64,000 nucleotides of DNA from Planctomycetota bacterium. Lineage in GTDB: Bacteria; Planctomycetota; Planctomycetia; Gemmatales; Gemmataceae. A program made the position numbers and the translations under genes. The DNA lies in contig JAKOSN010000007.1 in the NCBI GenBank assembly GCA_029777335.1, forward strand, positions 1 to 64,000, given 5' to 3'. Below the pieces are notes generated by a model that was given only the letters and a program-made list of their open reading frames with translations, ran no database searches and was not told the DNA's origin. Each line of letters starts with the position of its first letter. Positions within the stretch are counted from its first letter, which is position 1. Shown piece after piece: positions 27,047 through 35,603 of the stretch.

Positions 27047-28501
27047 TCAAATCCGCTTGAGCGGTTGACGCCGTTTTCTGGGTCGCTGTTCAACGGCGTG
27101 TGTTTCGGGAGCCAGAAAGCCGTGACTCAAACTGGCCAGGCCGGCACCGAGCAGAATGAAGAAGGCCATCTGCGCCTGACGCGGCTCGACGCTCTCCTCG
27201 CGATCCGCGACGGCCAACGCCCTGGGGGGGGACTGCTGGGGGGGAACCCAGTCGCCGAGTTCGAGCGCCTCGGCGGATACCACCTTCTGCTGCTCCTGTT
27301 GCGGAGCCGGCGGGGTGTCACGTCGCGCGAAGACAGAGGGTCCCCTCTGCTCTTCGGCCGGGCTTACGCGTGGCGGACGTTCATCCTGGCGAGTCGTCGC
27401 CTCGCGCGGGGGCGCGCTCGGATTGGCGGCACCTTCTTCCTCGCCCTCCTCCGCGTCGGGCTGAGCGAGCAAGGCCCGAACACGATCGCGCAGTCCCGGT
27501 CCGGCCCGCCGACGTTGCAGCACCTCGCGTTCGCTCTCCAGTGGCGGGTCGGTAAGATCGTCGTCCCCCTCCAGACTCTGAGCCAGGTCCTTTCCGGAAG
27601 AACCCTCTGAGGCCTTCCGTCCGCGCTGAGCGAGGTTGGCAGAGAGATCGTCGAGGTTCTCCAGCGCTTTCCCCTCCTCGATGGGGCCGGGAGTCAACTG
27701 TTGCAACTGCTGCGCGCTGAGCTTCTGTTGCCCTTGTTCCTGCTGTACCAGCAGAGCCGCCTCGGATTCGGCAATCCCTGCATTCGGGGAATGCGCCCCC
27801 TGCGAGGTAAACGTTGGCCCCTGCGAGGATGGGACAGGGATGCCAAAAGAGAAATCCCCATATCCGCCGCTGTACCCAATGCTCCCGACGCCGTAGGAGA
27901 AAGGCGAGGTTGGAGAGAGATAATCGAAACCAAAGCTGGGCGTGTAGGGAGGATAACCGTAATCGATGGGGAACTGTGTGGGCGCCTGGTAGATCGGAGT
28001 GATCTGTCCAGAGAGGAGCAGCGGCATCCCGTAGTAGCTGTAGAACGAGGGGAGACTGACCAGGATGGTCTGGGTGTAGGATTGCCCGGGAGCCAGACTA
28101 CCCACCTGGATGGTCGCCAGATCAAAGGAGTAGCCGCCATACCCATACCCGTAGCCGCCGTATCCAAAAGGATCGAGGTAGCTCACTCCATAACCGGGGA
28201 CACTCGCCTGCAAGGTCAGATTGCTTCCCCCCGAGGCGGCATTCCCAAGGTTGGTGACCGTGAAGGTCATCAGCGTCATGTTGCTCCCGTACCCGGGATA
28301 ACCGTAATAGCTAAACGGATCGAAGTAGGGAAGCGAGGTCAGGTTGGTGATCTGAACGGAAGCACCAAGACCGGAGGAATCATAGGTGCCGTTGACGGGG
28401 GGCGAGTAGGCACCACTGAGAGGGTCGCTCACCGGGTTGGTGCTGTTGAGCGCCAGCCGTTCTTCGAGTTGCTCCAGCTGCAATCGTGCTCGCTGTGGCA
28501 T
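27047..28501 (-). CDS. Exported planctomycete protein with N-terminal LEQLEER motif and C-terminal EQR tail (A)
   Basis: 484 residues. The ATG at 28501 has AGGTGAGG upstream; the longer TTG start lacks a good site. The N-terminus MPQRARLQLEQLEERLALNS is the planctomycete L-E-x-L-E-x-R type found at the start of many exported proteins. The middle is rich in Tyr, Gly, Pro and Ser (YGGYGYGYGGYSF, FGFDYLSPTSPFSYGVG) with a CARDB-like beta segment (MTFTVTNLGNAASGGSNLT). Then comes a Gln/Glu-rich charged region. The end is a hydrophobic helix (MAFFILLGAGLASL) followed by a basic tail finishing VEQRPRKRRQPLKRI. A paralogue at 28716-30227 has the same plan. The role is unknown; a cell-surface or coat protein is possible. 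Confidence 0.72.
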   Translation of the reverse strand: MPQRARLQLEQLEERLALNSTNPVSDPLSGAYSPPVNGTYDSSGLGASVQITNLTSLPYFDPFSYYGYPGYGSNMTLMTFTVTNLGNAASGGSNLTLQASVPGYGVSYLDPFGYGGYGYGYGGYSFDLATIQVGSLAPGQSYTQTILVSLPSFYSYYGMPLLLSGQITPIYQAPTQFPIDYGYPPYTPSFGFDYLSPTSPFSYGVGSIGYSGGYGDFSFGIPVPSSQGPTFTSQGAHSPNAGIAESEAALLVQQEQGQQKLSAQQLQQLTPGPIEEGKALENLDDLSANLAQRGRKASEGSSGKDLAQSLEGDDDLTDPPLESEREVLQRRRAGPGLRDRVRALLAQPDAEEGEEEGAANPSAPPREATTRQDERPPRVSPAEEQRGPSVFARRDTPPAPQQEQQKVVSAEALELGDWVPPQQSPPRALAVADREESVEPRQAQMAFFILLGAGLASLSHGFLAPETHAVEQRPRKRRQPLKRI

Positions 28502-28542
28502 CGGTGGTCTAACCTCACCTATTCGCAATGCGGGTCAGAATG

Positions 28543-28602
28543 GTCGGGAAACGTCTCCCGCCCCTCTATCCTGCACATACGGAGAGGCTGACGTTTCCCG
28601 AC
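28543..28602. promoter_or_regulatory. 13-bp perfect inverted repeat upstream of exported protein A
   Basis: GTCGGGAAACGTC (28543-28555) and GACGTTTCCCGAC (28590-28602) are exact reverse complements, 34 nt apart, with an inner CCTCT/AGAGG pair that extends the foldback. It lies about 40 nt before the ATG at 28501, in the leader or promoter. It could be an operator or an mRNA leader hairpin; the sequence alone does not decide. Confidence 0.6.
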
Positions 28603-28645
28603 TGGAGAATCCTCCTTGACACCACACATCCAGGGCTAGCAGGAA

Positions 28646-28671
28646 GGGCGAGTCCCGGTTGGGACTCACCC
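28646..28671 (-). terminator. Hairpin after exported protein B gene
   Basis: GAGTCCC / GGGACTC with a GGTT loop, extended by GGG/CCC across one mismatch. It lies 45 nt past the stop at 28716. Confidence 0.45.
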
Positions 28672-28715
28672 GGCATGGCAGACATACGGCGAGTCCGCCC
28701 GCCACGCCCCTCCTG

Positions 28716-30227
28716 TCAGATGCGATCGAGGCTCAGACGACGACGGTATTGCCGTTGCTCGGTCGAACGCCGGGCACCGGGTTCGGGTCGTGAGCCAAAG
28801 ATCGACAACCCAGTTCCCACCAGGACAAAGAGAGCATTGCGCAGATTAAGGCTTCCATTGGCGAGATGCGCCTCGGCCACCACCTGCTGCTGCAAAGCAT
28901 GCCCCTCTTCCAGCTCGGGGAGGAGGAGGTTTGCGCCGGGTGCGACCGGGACATGCGCTGAGGTACGGGCAACGACCGACGGTCTCTCGTTCCGCTCAGG
29001 CGCTGTGGCAACCAGGGCCGACGGGGGCTTCGGCGAGGCGTTCTCCTCTCGGGGGTCCTGCGCGGGGGTGTGCTCGGTGACCGCGTTGGGAGGCAGTTGG
29101 TCCTGGTTGGGCGATTGCTCGTTGGAGAAGGCGACCGTTTGCTGGTTTCCCTCGTCGTGGTTCCCCTCGCTGCGCGCCACGCTGGCGGGGGATTCCGACG
29201 GCGGGGCGGACGCGGCAAGTGCCTGGTTCATCGCCGTCGCCAACGCGACCTCCGAGGCAACCTCGGCGGCCGACACACTGGCGAGCGCGGGATCCAAACG
29301 CGGAGGAACAAGCGCCAGGGGTGAATCCTGTTGCTTCTCCGGCGATTTGTTCTGTTGCGGCACCCCGGCCGGGGTTTGATCCTGCTGGGGATTCGCAGGG
29401 GGAGCAGAAGTGTTGGGCTGATTCTGTTGCGGCGTCTGCGGCGTCGTTGGGGTGGTGTTCGCCGGCGGCTGTTCGGTGGGCTGATCCCCCGGAGTTGTGG
29501 TGACCGTGCCAGACGTCGAGGTGCTGGGAGTGCCCATCAGGCTTGGATCGCCGGGACCACTTATCGGGATCACACTGCGCCCCGACGAGAGAGGGGTATA
29601 CGCGGACGCCCCGTAGAGCGGATTGGAGTACTGGCCCATCAAGCGGTTCTGGGCGAGCAAATTCCCGAGCGCGAGTTGCGCAGGGGGGGTGGTCGGAGCC
29701 GTCACTGTCTGCTGCTGAACCTGATTCTGCCCCATCGCAATGCTGAGCTGTTGCACCGAGGTGGAATCCCCACCCAGAATGTTCAATCGCCCGGTAACCG
29801 GAATGCTGATGCCGCGCACAGCCGAGTTATTTGCAAGCGATATCGCCTCAAGCGTCTGGTTGCTGGCAGTGTTCACCAGGACCCGACTGCCAAATGTGTT
29901 CGTGGGGACATTGTCCCCACTGGTAGGCGTTTTCTCCACGGCCACGCCCGTTCCGGCGCCGTCGGCAACGGTGTCGGAACTTATCGGTGTCGAGTCCAGT
30001 TCTCGCAATCCGCGCGCTTCAACGATGCCCGAGGTGGTTGTTGTGATTGCCGCCCGAGTGGAGGACACGATTCCCCGAACCGTCCCCCGACCCGAGGAGG
30101 TATCCCCTGCCTGGGTGTTATTATTCCCGAGCACATTGGCAGCCAGGGCTTCCCCGCCCAGGGGAACGGCACTTGGGGCAGTCCGATCTTCGAGATTTTC
30201 CAGTAGTAGATTGGCTCGTTTGCGCAT
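28716..30227 (-). CDS. Exported planctomycete protein with N-terminal LENLEDR motif and C-terminal EQR tail (B)
   Basis: 503 residues. The ATG at 30227 has GGAG 7 nt upstream; a GTG five codons earlier is less well placed. The N-terminus MRKRANLLLENLEDRTAPSA aligns with protein A. The body is Ser/Thr/Asn-rich, then Gln/Pro/Ala-rich (QPTEQPPANTTPTTPQTPQQ), with no recognisable domain and mostly disordered character. The C-terminus repeats the plan of protein A: hydrophobic helix (ALFVLVGTGLSIFG), then a basic tail TEQRQYRRRLSLDRI that matches A at EQR, RR, L and the final RI. It is divergently placed to the ECF sigma gene at 30469. The function is unknown; the tail looks like a sorting or membrane-retention signal. 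Confidence 0.7.
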   Translation of the reverse strand: MRKRANLLLENLEDRTAPSAVPLGGEALAANVLGNNNTQAGDTSSGRGTVRGIVSSTRAAITTTTSGIVEARGLRELDSTPISSDTVADGAGTGVAVEKTPTSGDNVPTNTFGSRVLVNTASNQTLEAISLANNSAVRGISIPVTGRLNILGGDSTSVQQLSIAMGQNQVQQQTVTAPTTPPAQLALGNLLAQNRLMGQYSNPLYGASAYTPLSSGRSVIPISGPGDPSLMGTPSTSTSGTVTTTPGDQPTEQPPANTTPTTPQTPQQNQPNTSAPPANPQQDQTPAGVPQQNKSPEKQQDSPLALVPPRLDPALASVSAAEVASEVALATAMNQALAASAPPSESPASVARSEGNHDEGNQQTVAFSNEQSPNQDQLPPNAVTEHTPAQDPREENASPKPPSALVATAPERNERPSVVARTSAHVPVAPGANLLLPELEEGHALQQQVVAEAHLANGSLNLRNALFVLVGTGLSIFGSRPEPGARRSTEQRQYRRRLSLDRI

Positions 30228-30468
30228 GGATCGCTCCGCCACGATGCGTTGGGCACACCGTTCAATGTCTGCTCTGAACGCAAATCAGACTCATCCCCCG
30301 TGTCTCTGATGGTATATGAGGACGAAGCCTCCTCTGCCGACATGCCACGAGCAAAAATTTTTGGTCCCAGAAAAGATTTTTCCTCCGAATGCACCTCCCG
30401 CTGGCATCCGGGCGCCGGATATGGTACCATCCCAGTTAATCCCTGAAGACCGCCGACGAGGACGAACG

Positions 30469-31059
30469 ATGTCATCATCGGAATCGTTTCACGACCTGCA
30501 AACGCGCCTCTGCGCTGGGGACGACGCAGCCGCAACCGAGGTGTTTCGCCGCTATGCGCAGCGCCTCGTGGCGCTGGCCCGCTGTCGCCTCGACGAACGG
30601 CTACGCCAGAAGATCGATCCAGAAGATGTAGTTCAGTCCGTCTTTCGGAGTTTTTTTGTCCGCTGCCTCGACGGTCGCTTCGACTTTGCCCATCCCGATA
30701 ATCTCTGGAGCTTGCTGGTTCGCTTCACGATCTTCAAGTGCTGTCAACGCAGTGATCATTTTCAGGCGGCCTGTCGCGATGTTCGCCGGGAGGTCGCGAC
30801 CGGCACCGAGGCCGCCACCTTGACGGTCGCGGAGATTGTCGATCTCGAACCCGGCCCCGAGGAGGTCGTCCTGGTCACGGACACCGTCGAGGAGGTGATG
30901 CGCCGTCTCGATTCCCCCTTGCAGCGCAAAATCTTCGAACTGAGCTTGCAGGGCCACTCCGTGGCAGAGATCAGTGCGCAGGTTGGCTACTACGAGAAGG
31001 GTGTGGAACGGGTGCGGCGCAAGATCCGCCTTCTCCTGGAACAGATGGGAGAATCCTAG
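30469..31059 (+). CDS. ECF-type RNA polymerase sigma factor
   Basis: 196 residues from an ATG with GAGGA upstream. Sigma region 2 is seen in GDDAAATEVFRRYAQRLVAL and LRQKIDPEDVVQSVFRSFF (the DPEDVVQ-x-VF core), and region 4 in LQRKIFELSLQGHSVAEISA with VERVRRKIRLLLEQ as the recognition helix. This is the planctomycete ECF class usually found beside a Ser/Thr kinase. The kinase gene starts 21 nt downstream, so the pair is surely one operon: the kinase is expected to modulate the sigma factor in place of a classical anti-sigma factor. No anti-sigma gene is present. Confidence 0.9.
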   Translation: MSSSESFHDLQTRLCAGDDAAATEVFRRYAQRLVALARCRLDERLRQKIDPEDVVQSVFRSFFVRCLDGRFDFAHPDNLWSLLVRFTIFKCCQRSDHFQAACRDVRREVATGTEAATLTVAEIVDLEPGPEEVVLVTDTVEEVMRRLDSPLQRKIFELSLQGHSVAEISAQVGYYEKGVERVRRKIRLLLEQMGES

Positions 31060-31079
31060 AAGGAGCTCCGTTCGCCCTC

Positions 31080-34000
31080 ATGGATACCCTGGAATGTCAT
31101 CTGGAATCGTTCCACCAGGCGCTGCATCGCGGTGAGCGCCCGGAGTTGACCGCCTTTCTTCCTCCCGGTCCGCCACGGCACGACATTCTGATTGAACTGG
31201 CCCATGCCGATCTCGAATATCGTCTGAAACACAGCGAACCCGTCTCCGCCGCCGACTATCTCACTCGCTATCCGGAACTCAAGGAATATCCCGAGGCCGT
31301 CGCGGAACTGGAGGCTGCCGAACGCAAGTTTCGAGAACGGGCCCGTGCGGTTACCCTGGACGGCAAGACCTCGATCGAGTTCAACCTGTCGCCGCGTCCC
31401 TGGCCCACCATCCCCGGCTACGAAATTCAGGGCGAACTGGGACGGGGCGGGATGAGCGTGGTCTACCGCGCCTGGCAGTTTCGCCTCAACCGAGTCGTGG
31501 CCCTGAAGATGTTGCGCAGCGGCGAGCAGGCCGGGCCGGCGGAGCTGGTCCGGTTGCTGAGCGAGGCCGAAACGGTTGCGCAACTCAAGCATCCCAACAT
31601 TGTGCAGATCCACGAGATCGGCCAGTTTAACGGTCTTCCTTATCTCACTCTGGAACTGTGCGAGGGTGGCACCCTGGCCGATGCCCTCCGGGGAGAACCG
31701 CTCCCTGTCGAGGAGTCGATTCCGTTGATGATCACGCTGGCGCGAACGATCCACGCGGCCCACCAGCGCGGGATCATCCATCGCGATCTGAAGCCAGCGA
31801 ATGTGCTGCTCGCCACCGACGGTTCCTCTCCGGCAGAGGCCGCGTCGGTGCCAGGCAACGGCGACGGCACCGCCCCCCCCCCTGCGGTCCGAGGGATTCC
31901 CAAGATCTCCGACTTCGGCCTCGCCAAATCGCTCGATGGCGGCAAGGGATTAACCCTGTCCGGGGCGCTCCTGGGCACCCCCAGCTACATGGCCCCGGAG
32001 CAGGCCCAAAGCAAATCCCGCCTCATCAGCCCTGCGACCGATGTATATTCCCTGGGGGCTATTTTTTACGAGATGCTGACCGGGCGCCCGCCTTTCAAGG
32101 CAGCAACCATCGCCGATACCGTCCTGCAGGTCCTCCACGAGGAAGCTCCCTCGCTGCACTCGGTCAACCGACGCATTCCTCGCGACCTGGTTATCATCTG
32201 CGAAAAATGTCTCTCCAAGGATCCGGCCCATCGCTACAGTAGTGCGCTGGCGCTGGCGGAGGATCTCGAACGCTACCAGCGCCGTGAACCGATCCATGCG
32301 CGCCCCGCCTCCACACCTGAACGCATCCTCAAATGGACCTCGCGACATCCCTACGTCGCCGTTCAGATGGCGATGGCTTCGATCCTGGCGCTGCTGGTTA
32401 TCGCGGGGCTCTTCTGGCATGGTCAGGTCTTGAAAAGTGCCTTCGAGGAAGCCAATCGCGATCGCAACTCCCTGGCCGACATGCTCCGGCTCGAAATCGA
32501 ACGCAATCGCGAAGATGCCGAGAACCAGCGCTATGCTTCGGATCTGCGCCTCGCTCATGAGATGCTGCGCGCGGGGGATCTGCCACGGCTGGATGATCTG
32601 CTCCTGCGCTATCTCCCCCAGCGCAGCAACGGCGTGGACCGTCGCGGCTTTGAGTGGCATTATCTCGAACGGTTCCGTGTCCACCGCTTTCAGCAATGGC
32701 GCGGCCATCGCTCGGAGCCAGTTCTGCTGGCGTTCACCCCGGACGGGCGCTATCTGGTGACCGCTTCCTACAGCCAGGAGCCACGCTGTTGTCGGCTGTG
32801 GGATCTGCACCAAGGCGATCCGCTTACTCCGCTCTGGAGTATTCCTCTCCCGGCGGATGTGATCACGCGTCGGCGCGTGGCGGCACTCTCCCCCGATGGA
32901 GTGGTCGTTGCACTGGTGGGTGACGCGCACACGGTGGTTCTCGTCGATCGGGCGACCGGGAAAGAACGCTGGCGTTATTCGATCGAGGGAGCCCGAAGCC
33001 TGGCCTTCACTCCCAACAGTCGGCAGCTCGCCATTGGAGGTGTTCAGGCAATCACCTTCGTCGACGTGGCGACCGGTCGACGGCACCACACCTCACCGCC
33101 CTTACCCGAGGCGACAGGAGAACTGGCCTTCTCCCCCGAGGGCACTCAGCTGGCAGTGGTGGCCGGCACCCGGGTATTTCTGCTCGACCTGGTCAAGGAA
33201 GGGGCGCCGATTGAGTTAGTCCAGGGAAACGTGGTTCACGATATCGCCTGGTCGCGCTCGGGGCGCTGGCTGGCGATCACCGCCGAGGAAGTCCTCACCC
33301 TCTGGGATGCGGCTCAGGGTGGGATTGCGGTGCAGGATTCCCTCCATCGCGGACCTCTATATGCCGTGAGTTTCAGTCCCCACGAGGACGCGGTGGTTAC
33401 CGGGGGAAGCGACGGGCAGGTTTTCTGGTGGAGTCTCGATACGCTGGAACTCCTGGGCCACGCTCGCTGGCAAACGCAGGACATCACCTCGCTGACCTTC
33501 ACCCCGGATGGCAAACGACTCGCCGCCGGCGCCTCGGATGGCTCCCTTACCCTGATGGAAGCCCAGCTGACTCGTCAGATCCAGCGCTTGCGCCCCAGCC
33601 TCCAGGCCACCGCACCGCTGGCGTTTTCTCAGGATGGCAAGTGGATCGCTGTGGCCGATCGCTCTCGGGCGGTCTGGCTGCTTGATTCCCAGACAGGGCG
33701 GCCACTCCTCCGACTGCCACGCCATCTCCAGGGAGTCGCCCACCTGACCTTTGTGCCAGGCAGCACGCCGGAGCAACCGCCTCTGCTGGCGACGATCCAT
33801 CGGGGCGACAGTCGGATCACCTTGTGGGACCCCACCACGGGCAAACTGGTACGAACCTGGGCGGCCGGCTCGGTGCGATTGTGCGGCCTGGCTTCCGCCG
33901 CGACAGGAGGGCGGTTTGCAACCGCGGGGGACCAGGGTCGGATTCGCCTGTGGGATGTCTCCACAGGGATCGTGCGTACCCTGATGCATGGCAAGACCGA

Positions 34001-35582
34001 GGTCCATGCACTGGCCTGGTCCCCCGATGGGGAGCGTCTCCTCTCGGTGGGATACGATCGCACTCTCAAGCTGTGGGATGTCTCGGCTGGAGCCACCAGC
34101 GAGCAACCTCTCCATCAGCGAACCCTGGGCACGCAGATTCGCGCCCTGGCCTACGCCCCCAATGGAAGAACGGTTCTGACCGCGGAGGAGGGAGGCACGG
34201 TACGGGTCTGGCAGGCTGCCACCCTGCAACCCGATGCCCACCCCGTCCTGATCGAGCAAGGTCCCGTTCTCCAGAGTCTGCTCTTTGCCCCACAGGGCGG
34301 CCGTCTTTTGATGGTAACCCAGGGAAATGTGGTTTCCTGCTGGGATTATGCGCATCGTGAGCTTCAGTGGGAGGTCGCTGATAGTCTCTCGCGCAACTGG
34401 TCCAGCCGCTGGTCGGCGATGCAGTGGAGTCCGGACGGCAAGAGCGTGGGCGTGGTGCGCCCCGATGGGACCTTTGAGATCTGGTCCATCCCTTATTTCA
34501 AGACCCTTGCGCCACCAGCCCAGCCGACCGGGCCGATTCGCTCCCTGGTCTTTGACGTTTCGGGCAAGAGGCTTCTCACCCTGAGTGAACTGCGCGATAC
34601 GCAGGTGACGTTTCTGCAACGGCTCACCGTCCCCGTTCCGGGTTTTCACGATATGCGCCAGCATGTGCTTCTGCAGCGGACGGCAACCGACTGTCTGCGT
34701 TGCTGGGATGTCGCCTCGGGCACGCAACAGCCGATGTTTGCCGGTCCACGGACACTCTCCGGGGGCACCATTCTGGCCCGGGCGCCTCGTCAGGATGTGA
34801 TCGCGGTTGGCGGCGAGGACGGCAGCATCCGGTTCTGGGACCTGGCGACAGGGAAGGAACTCCAGCGTCTGCATGGAAGTCAGGCGGCCCAAACCTACTC
34901 TGCGATGATCGAACGAACCCTCAAGCACTGGACCGCCTTGAAGCCGATCTATCCGGAGAGTGTGCAAGGAATCGCCTTTTCACCCTCGGGACGCTGGTTT
35001 CTCAGCGTGAGCACGAAGGGGTTAGTCCGCGTCTGGGAGGTGGCTGGCTGGCGGCTGATGTGGGAACTCGATCTGCACCAGCAAGGACGTGAGCGCACCT
35101 GCTGGGCGGGGTTCACCGCAACCAACGAGGTCCTCCTGGTGCAGGGAGCGCAGGTCCGCTTTCTCGATCCGCGCGACCGTTCGCCGACGCGCGCTCCGCT
35201 GGGCGATCCCAACGGGATTCCGTTCACGGGAGTGGCTGTCAGTCCCGACGGCTGCATGGTGGCGACCGCGAATCGCGATCGCATTATCCAGTTGTGGGAT
35301 CTCAAAAATCGCCAGACACGAACGATGCTGGGGCATCGGGAAGCGATCACTGCCCTGGCCTTTGCGCGCGATGGCCGTACGTTGGCCTCCGCAAGCGAGG
35401 ATCGAACGGTACGTCTGTGGAGTATTCTCGCTGCCCAGGAGGTTGCCATTCTCGATGGGCATCGTGGGGTGGTGTGGGCACTGGCCTTCTCTCCCGATGG
35501 AACGATTCTGGCGAGTGGGGGACAGACACCGGATCACACGGGCGAGGTGCTACTGTGGAATTGTGCCCGCCCACCGCAGTAG
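31080..35582 (+). CDS. Membrane Ser/Thr protein kinase with WD40 propellers
   Basis: 1,500 residues. The N-terminal ~105 residues contain the short module found in planctomycete kinases (LIELAHADLEYRLKHSEPVS, YLTRYPELKEYPEAV). The kinase domain spans ~112-400: G-loop GRGGMS (121-126), Lys143, HRD (234-236), DFG (278-280) and GTPSYMAPEQ, so all catalytic residues are present. A membrane helix (~425-447) is followed by an extracytoplasmic part with many WD40 blades (LWDLHQGDPLTP, LRLWDVS-like LWDVSTGIVRTL, VRVWEVAGWRLMWE, VRLWSILAAQEVAI), probably two propellers of seven or more blades. The likely mode is that the propeller senses something outside the membrane and controls the kinase, which acts on the ECF factor encoded just upstream. 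It ends 21 bp from a convergent kinase gene. Confidence 0.92.
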   Translation: MDTLECHLESFHQALHRGERPELTAFLPPGPPRHDILIELAHADLEYRLKHSEPVSAADYLTRYPELKEYPEAVAELEAAERKFRERARAVTLDGKTSIEFNLSPRPWPTIPGYEIQGELGRGGMSVVYRAWQFRLNRVVALKMLRSGEQAGPAELVRLLSEAETVAQLKHPNIVQIHEIGQFNGLPYLTLELCEGGTLADALRGEPLPVEESIPLMITLARTIHAAHQRGIIHRDLKPANVLLATDGSSPAEAASVPGNGDGTAPPPAVRGIPKISDFGLAKSLDGGKGLTLSGALLGTPSYMAPEQAQSKSRLISPATDVYSLGAIFYEMLTGRPPFKAATIADTVLQVLHEEAPSLHSVNRRIPRDLVIICEKCLSKDPAHRYSSALALAEDLERYQRREPIHARPASTPERILKWTSRHPYVAVQMAMASILALLVIAGLFWHGQVLKSAFEEANRDRNSLADMLRLEIERNREDAENQRYASDLRLAHEMLRAGDLPRLDDLLLRYLPQRSNGVDRRGFEWHYLERFRVHRFQQWRGHRSEPVLLAFTPDGRYLVTASYSQEPRCCRLWDLHQGDPLTPLWSIPLPADVITRRRVAALSPDGVVVALVGDAHTVVLVDRATGKERWRYSIEGARSLAFTPNSRQLAIGGVQAITFVDVATGRRHHTSPPLPEATGELAFSPEGTQLAVVAGTRVFLLDLVKEGAPIELVQGNVVHDIAWSRSGRWLAITAEEVLTLWDAAQGGIAVQDSLHRGPLYAVSFSPHEDAVVTGGSDGQVFWWSLDTLELLGHARWQTQDITSLTFTPDGKRLAAGASDGSLTLMEAQLTRQIQRLRPSLQATAPLAFSQDGKWIAVADRSRAVWLLDSQTGRPLLRLPRHLQGVAHLTFVPGSTPEQPPLLATIHRGDSRITLWDPTTGKLVRTWAAGSVRLCGLASAATGGRFATAGDQGRIRLWDVSTGIVRTLMHGKTEVHALAWSPDGERLLSVGYDRTLKLWDVSAGATSEQPLHQRTLGTQIRALAYAPNGRTVLTAEEGGTVRVWQAATLQPDAHPVLIEQGPVLQSLLFAPQGGRLLMVTQGNVVSCWDYAHRELQWEVADSLSRNWSSRWSAMQWSPDGKSVGVVRPDGTFEIWSIPYFKTLAPPAQPTGPIRSLVFDVSGKRLLTLSELRDTQVTFLQRLTVPVPGFHDMRQHVLLQRTATDCLRCWDVASGTQQPMFAGPRTLSGGTILARAPRQDVIAVGGEDGSIRFWDLATGKELQRLHGSQAAQTYSAMIERTLKHWTALKPIYPESVQGIAFSPSGRWFLSVSTKGLVRVWEVAGWRLMWELDLHQQGRERTCWAGFTATNEVLLVQGAQVRFLDPRDRSPTRAPLGDPNGIPFTGVAVSPDGCMVATANRDRIIQLWDLKNRQTRTMLGHREAITALAFARDGRTLASASEDRTVRLWSILAAQEVAILDGHRGVVWALAFSPDGTILASGGQTPDHTGEVLLWNCARPPQ

Positions 35583-35603
35583 ATTTTCACACCAGAAGTC
35601 CGC

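Noticed and set aside
27694-28167. Tyr/Gly-rich repeats in protein A taken as a tandem DNA repeat
   Set aside because: The protein is compositionally biased, but the DNA units differ in length and sequence, so no regular tandem repeat is claimed.
25756-30227. Complete type I secretion system for the exported proteins
   Set aside because: Only the HlyD-type adaptor is present; no ABC transporter or outer-membrane channel gene is in the window.
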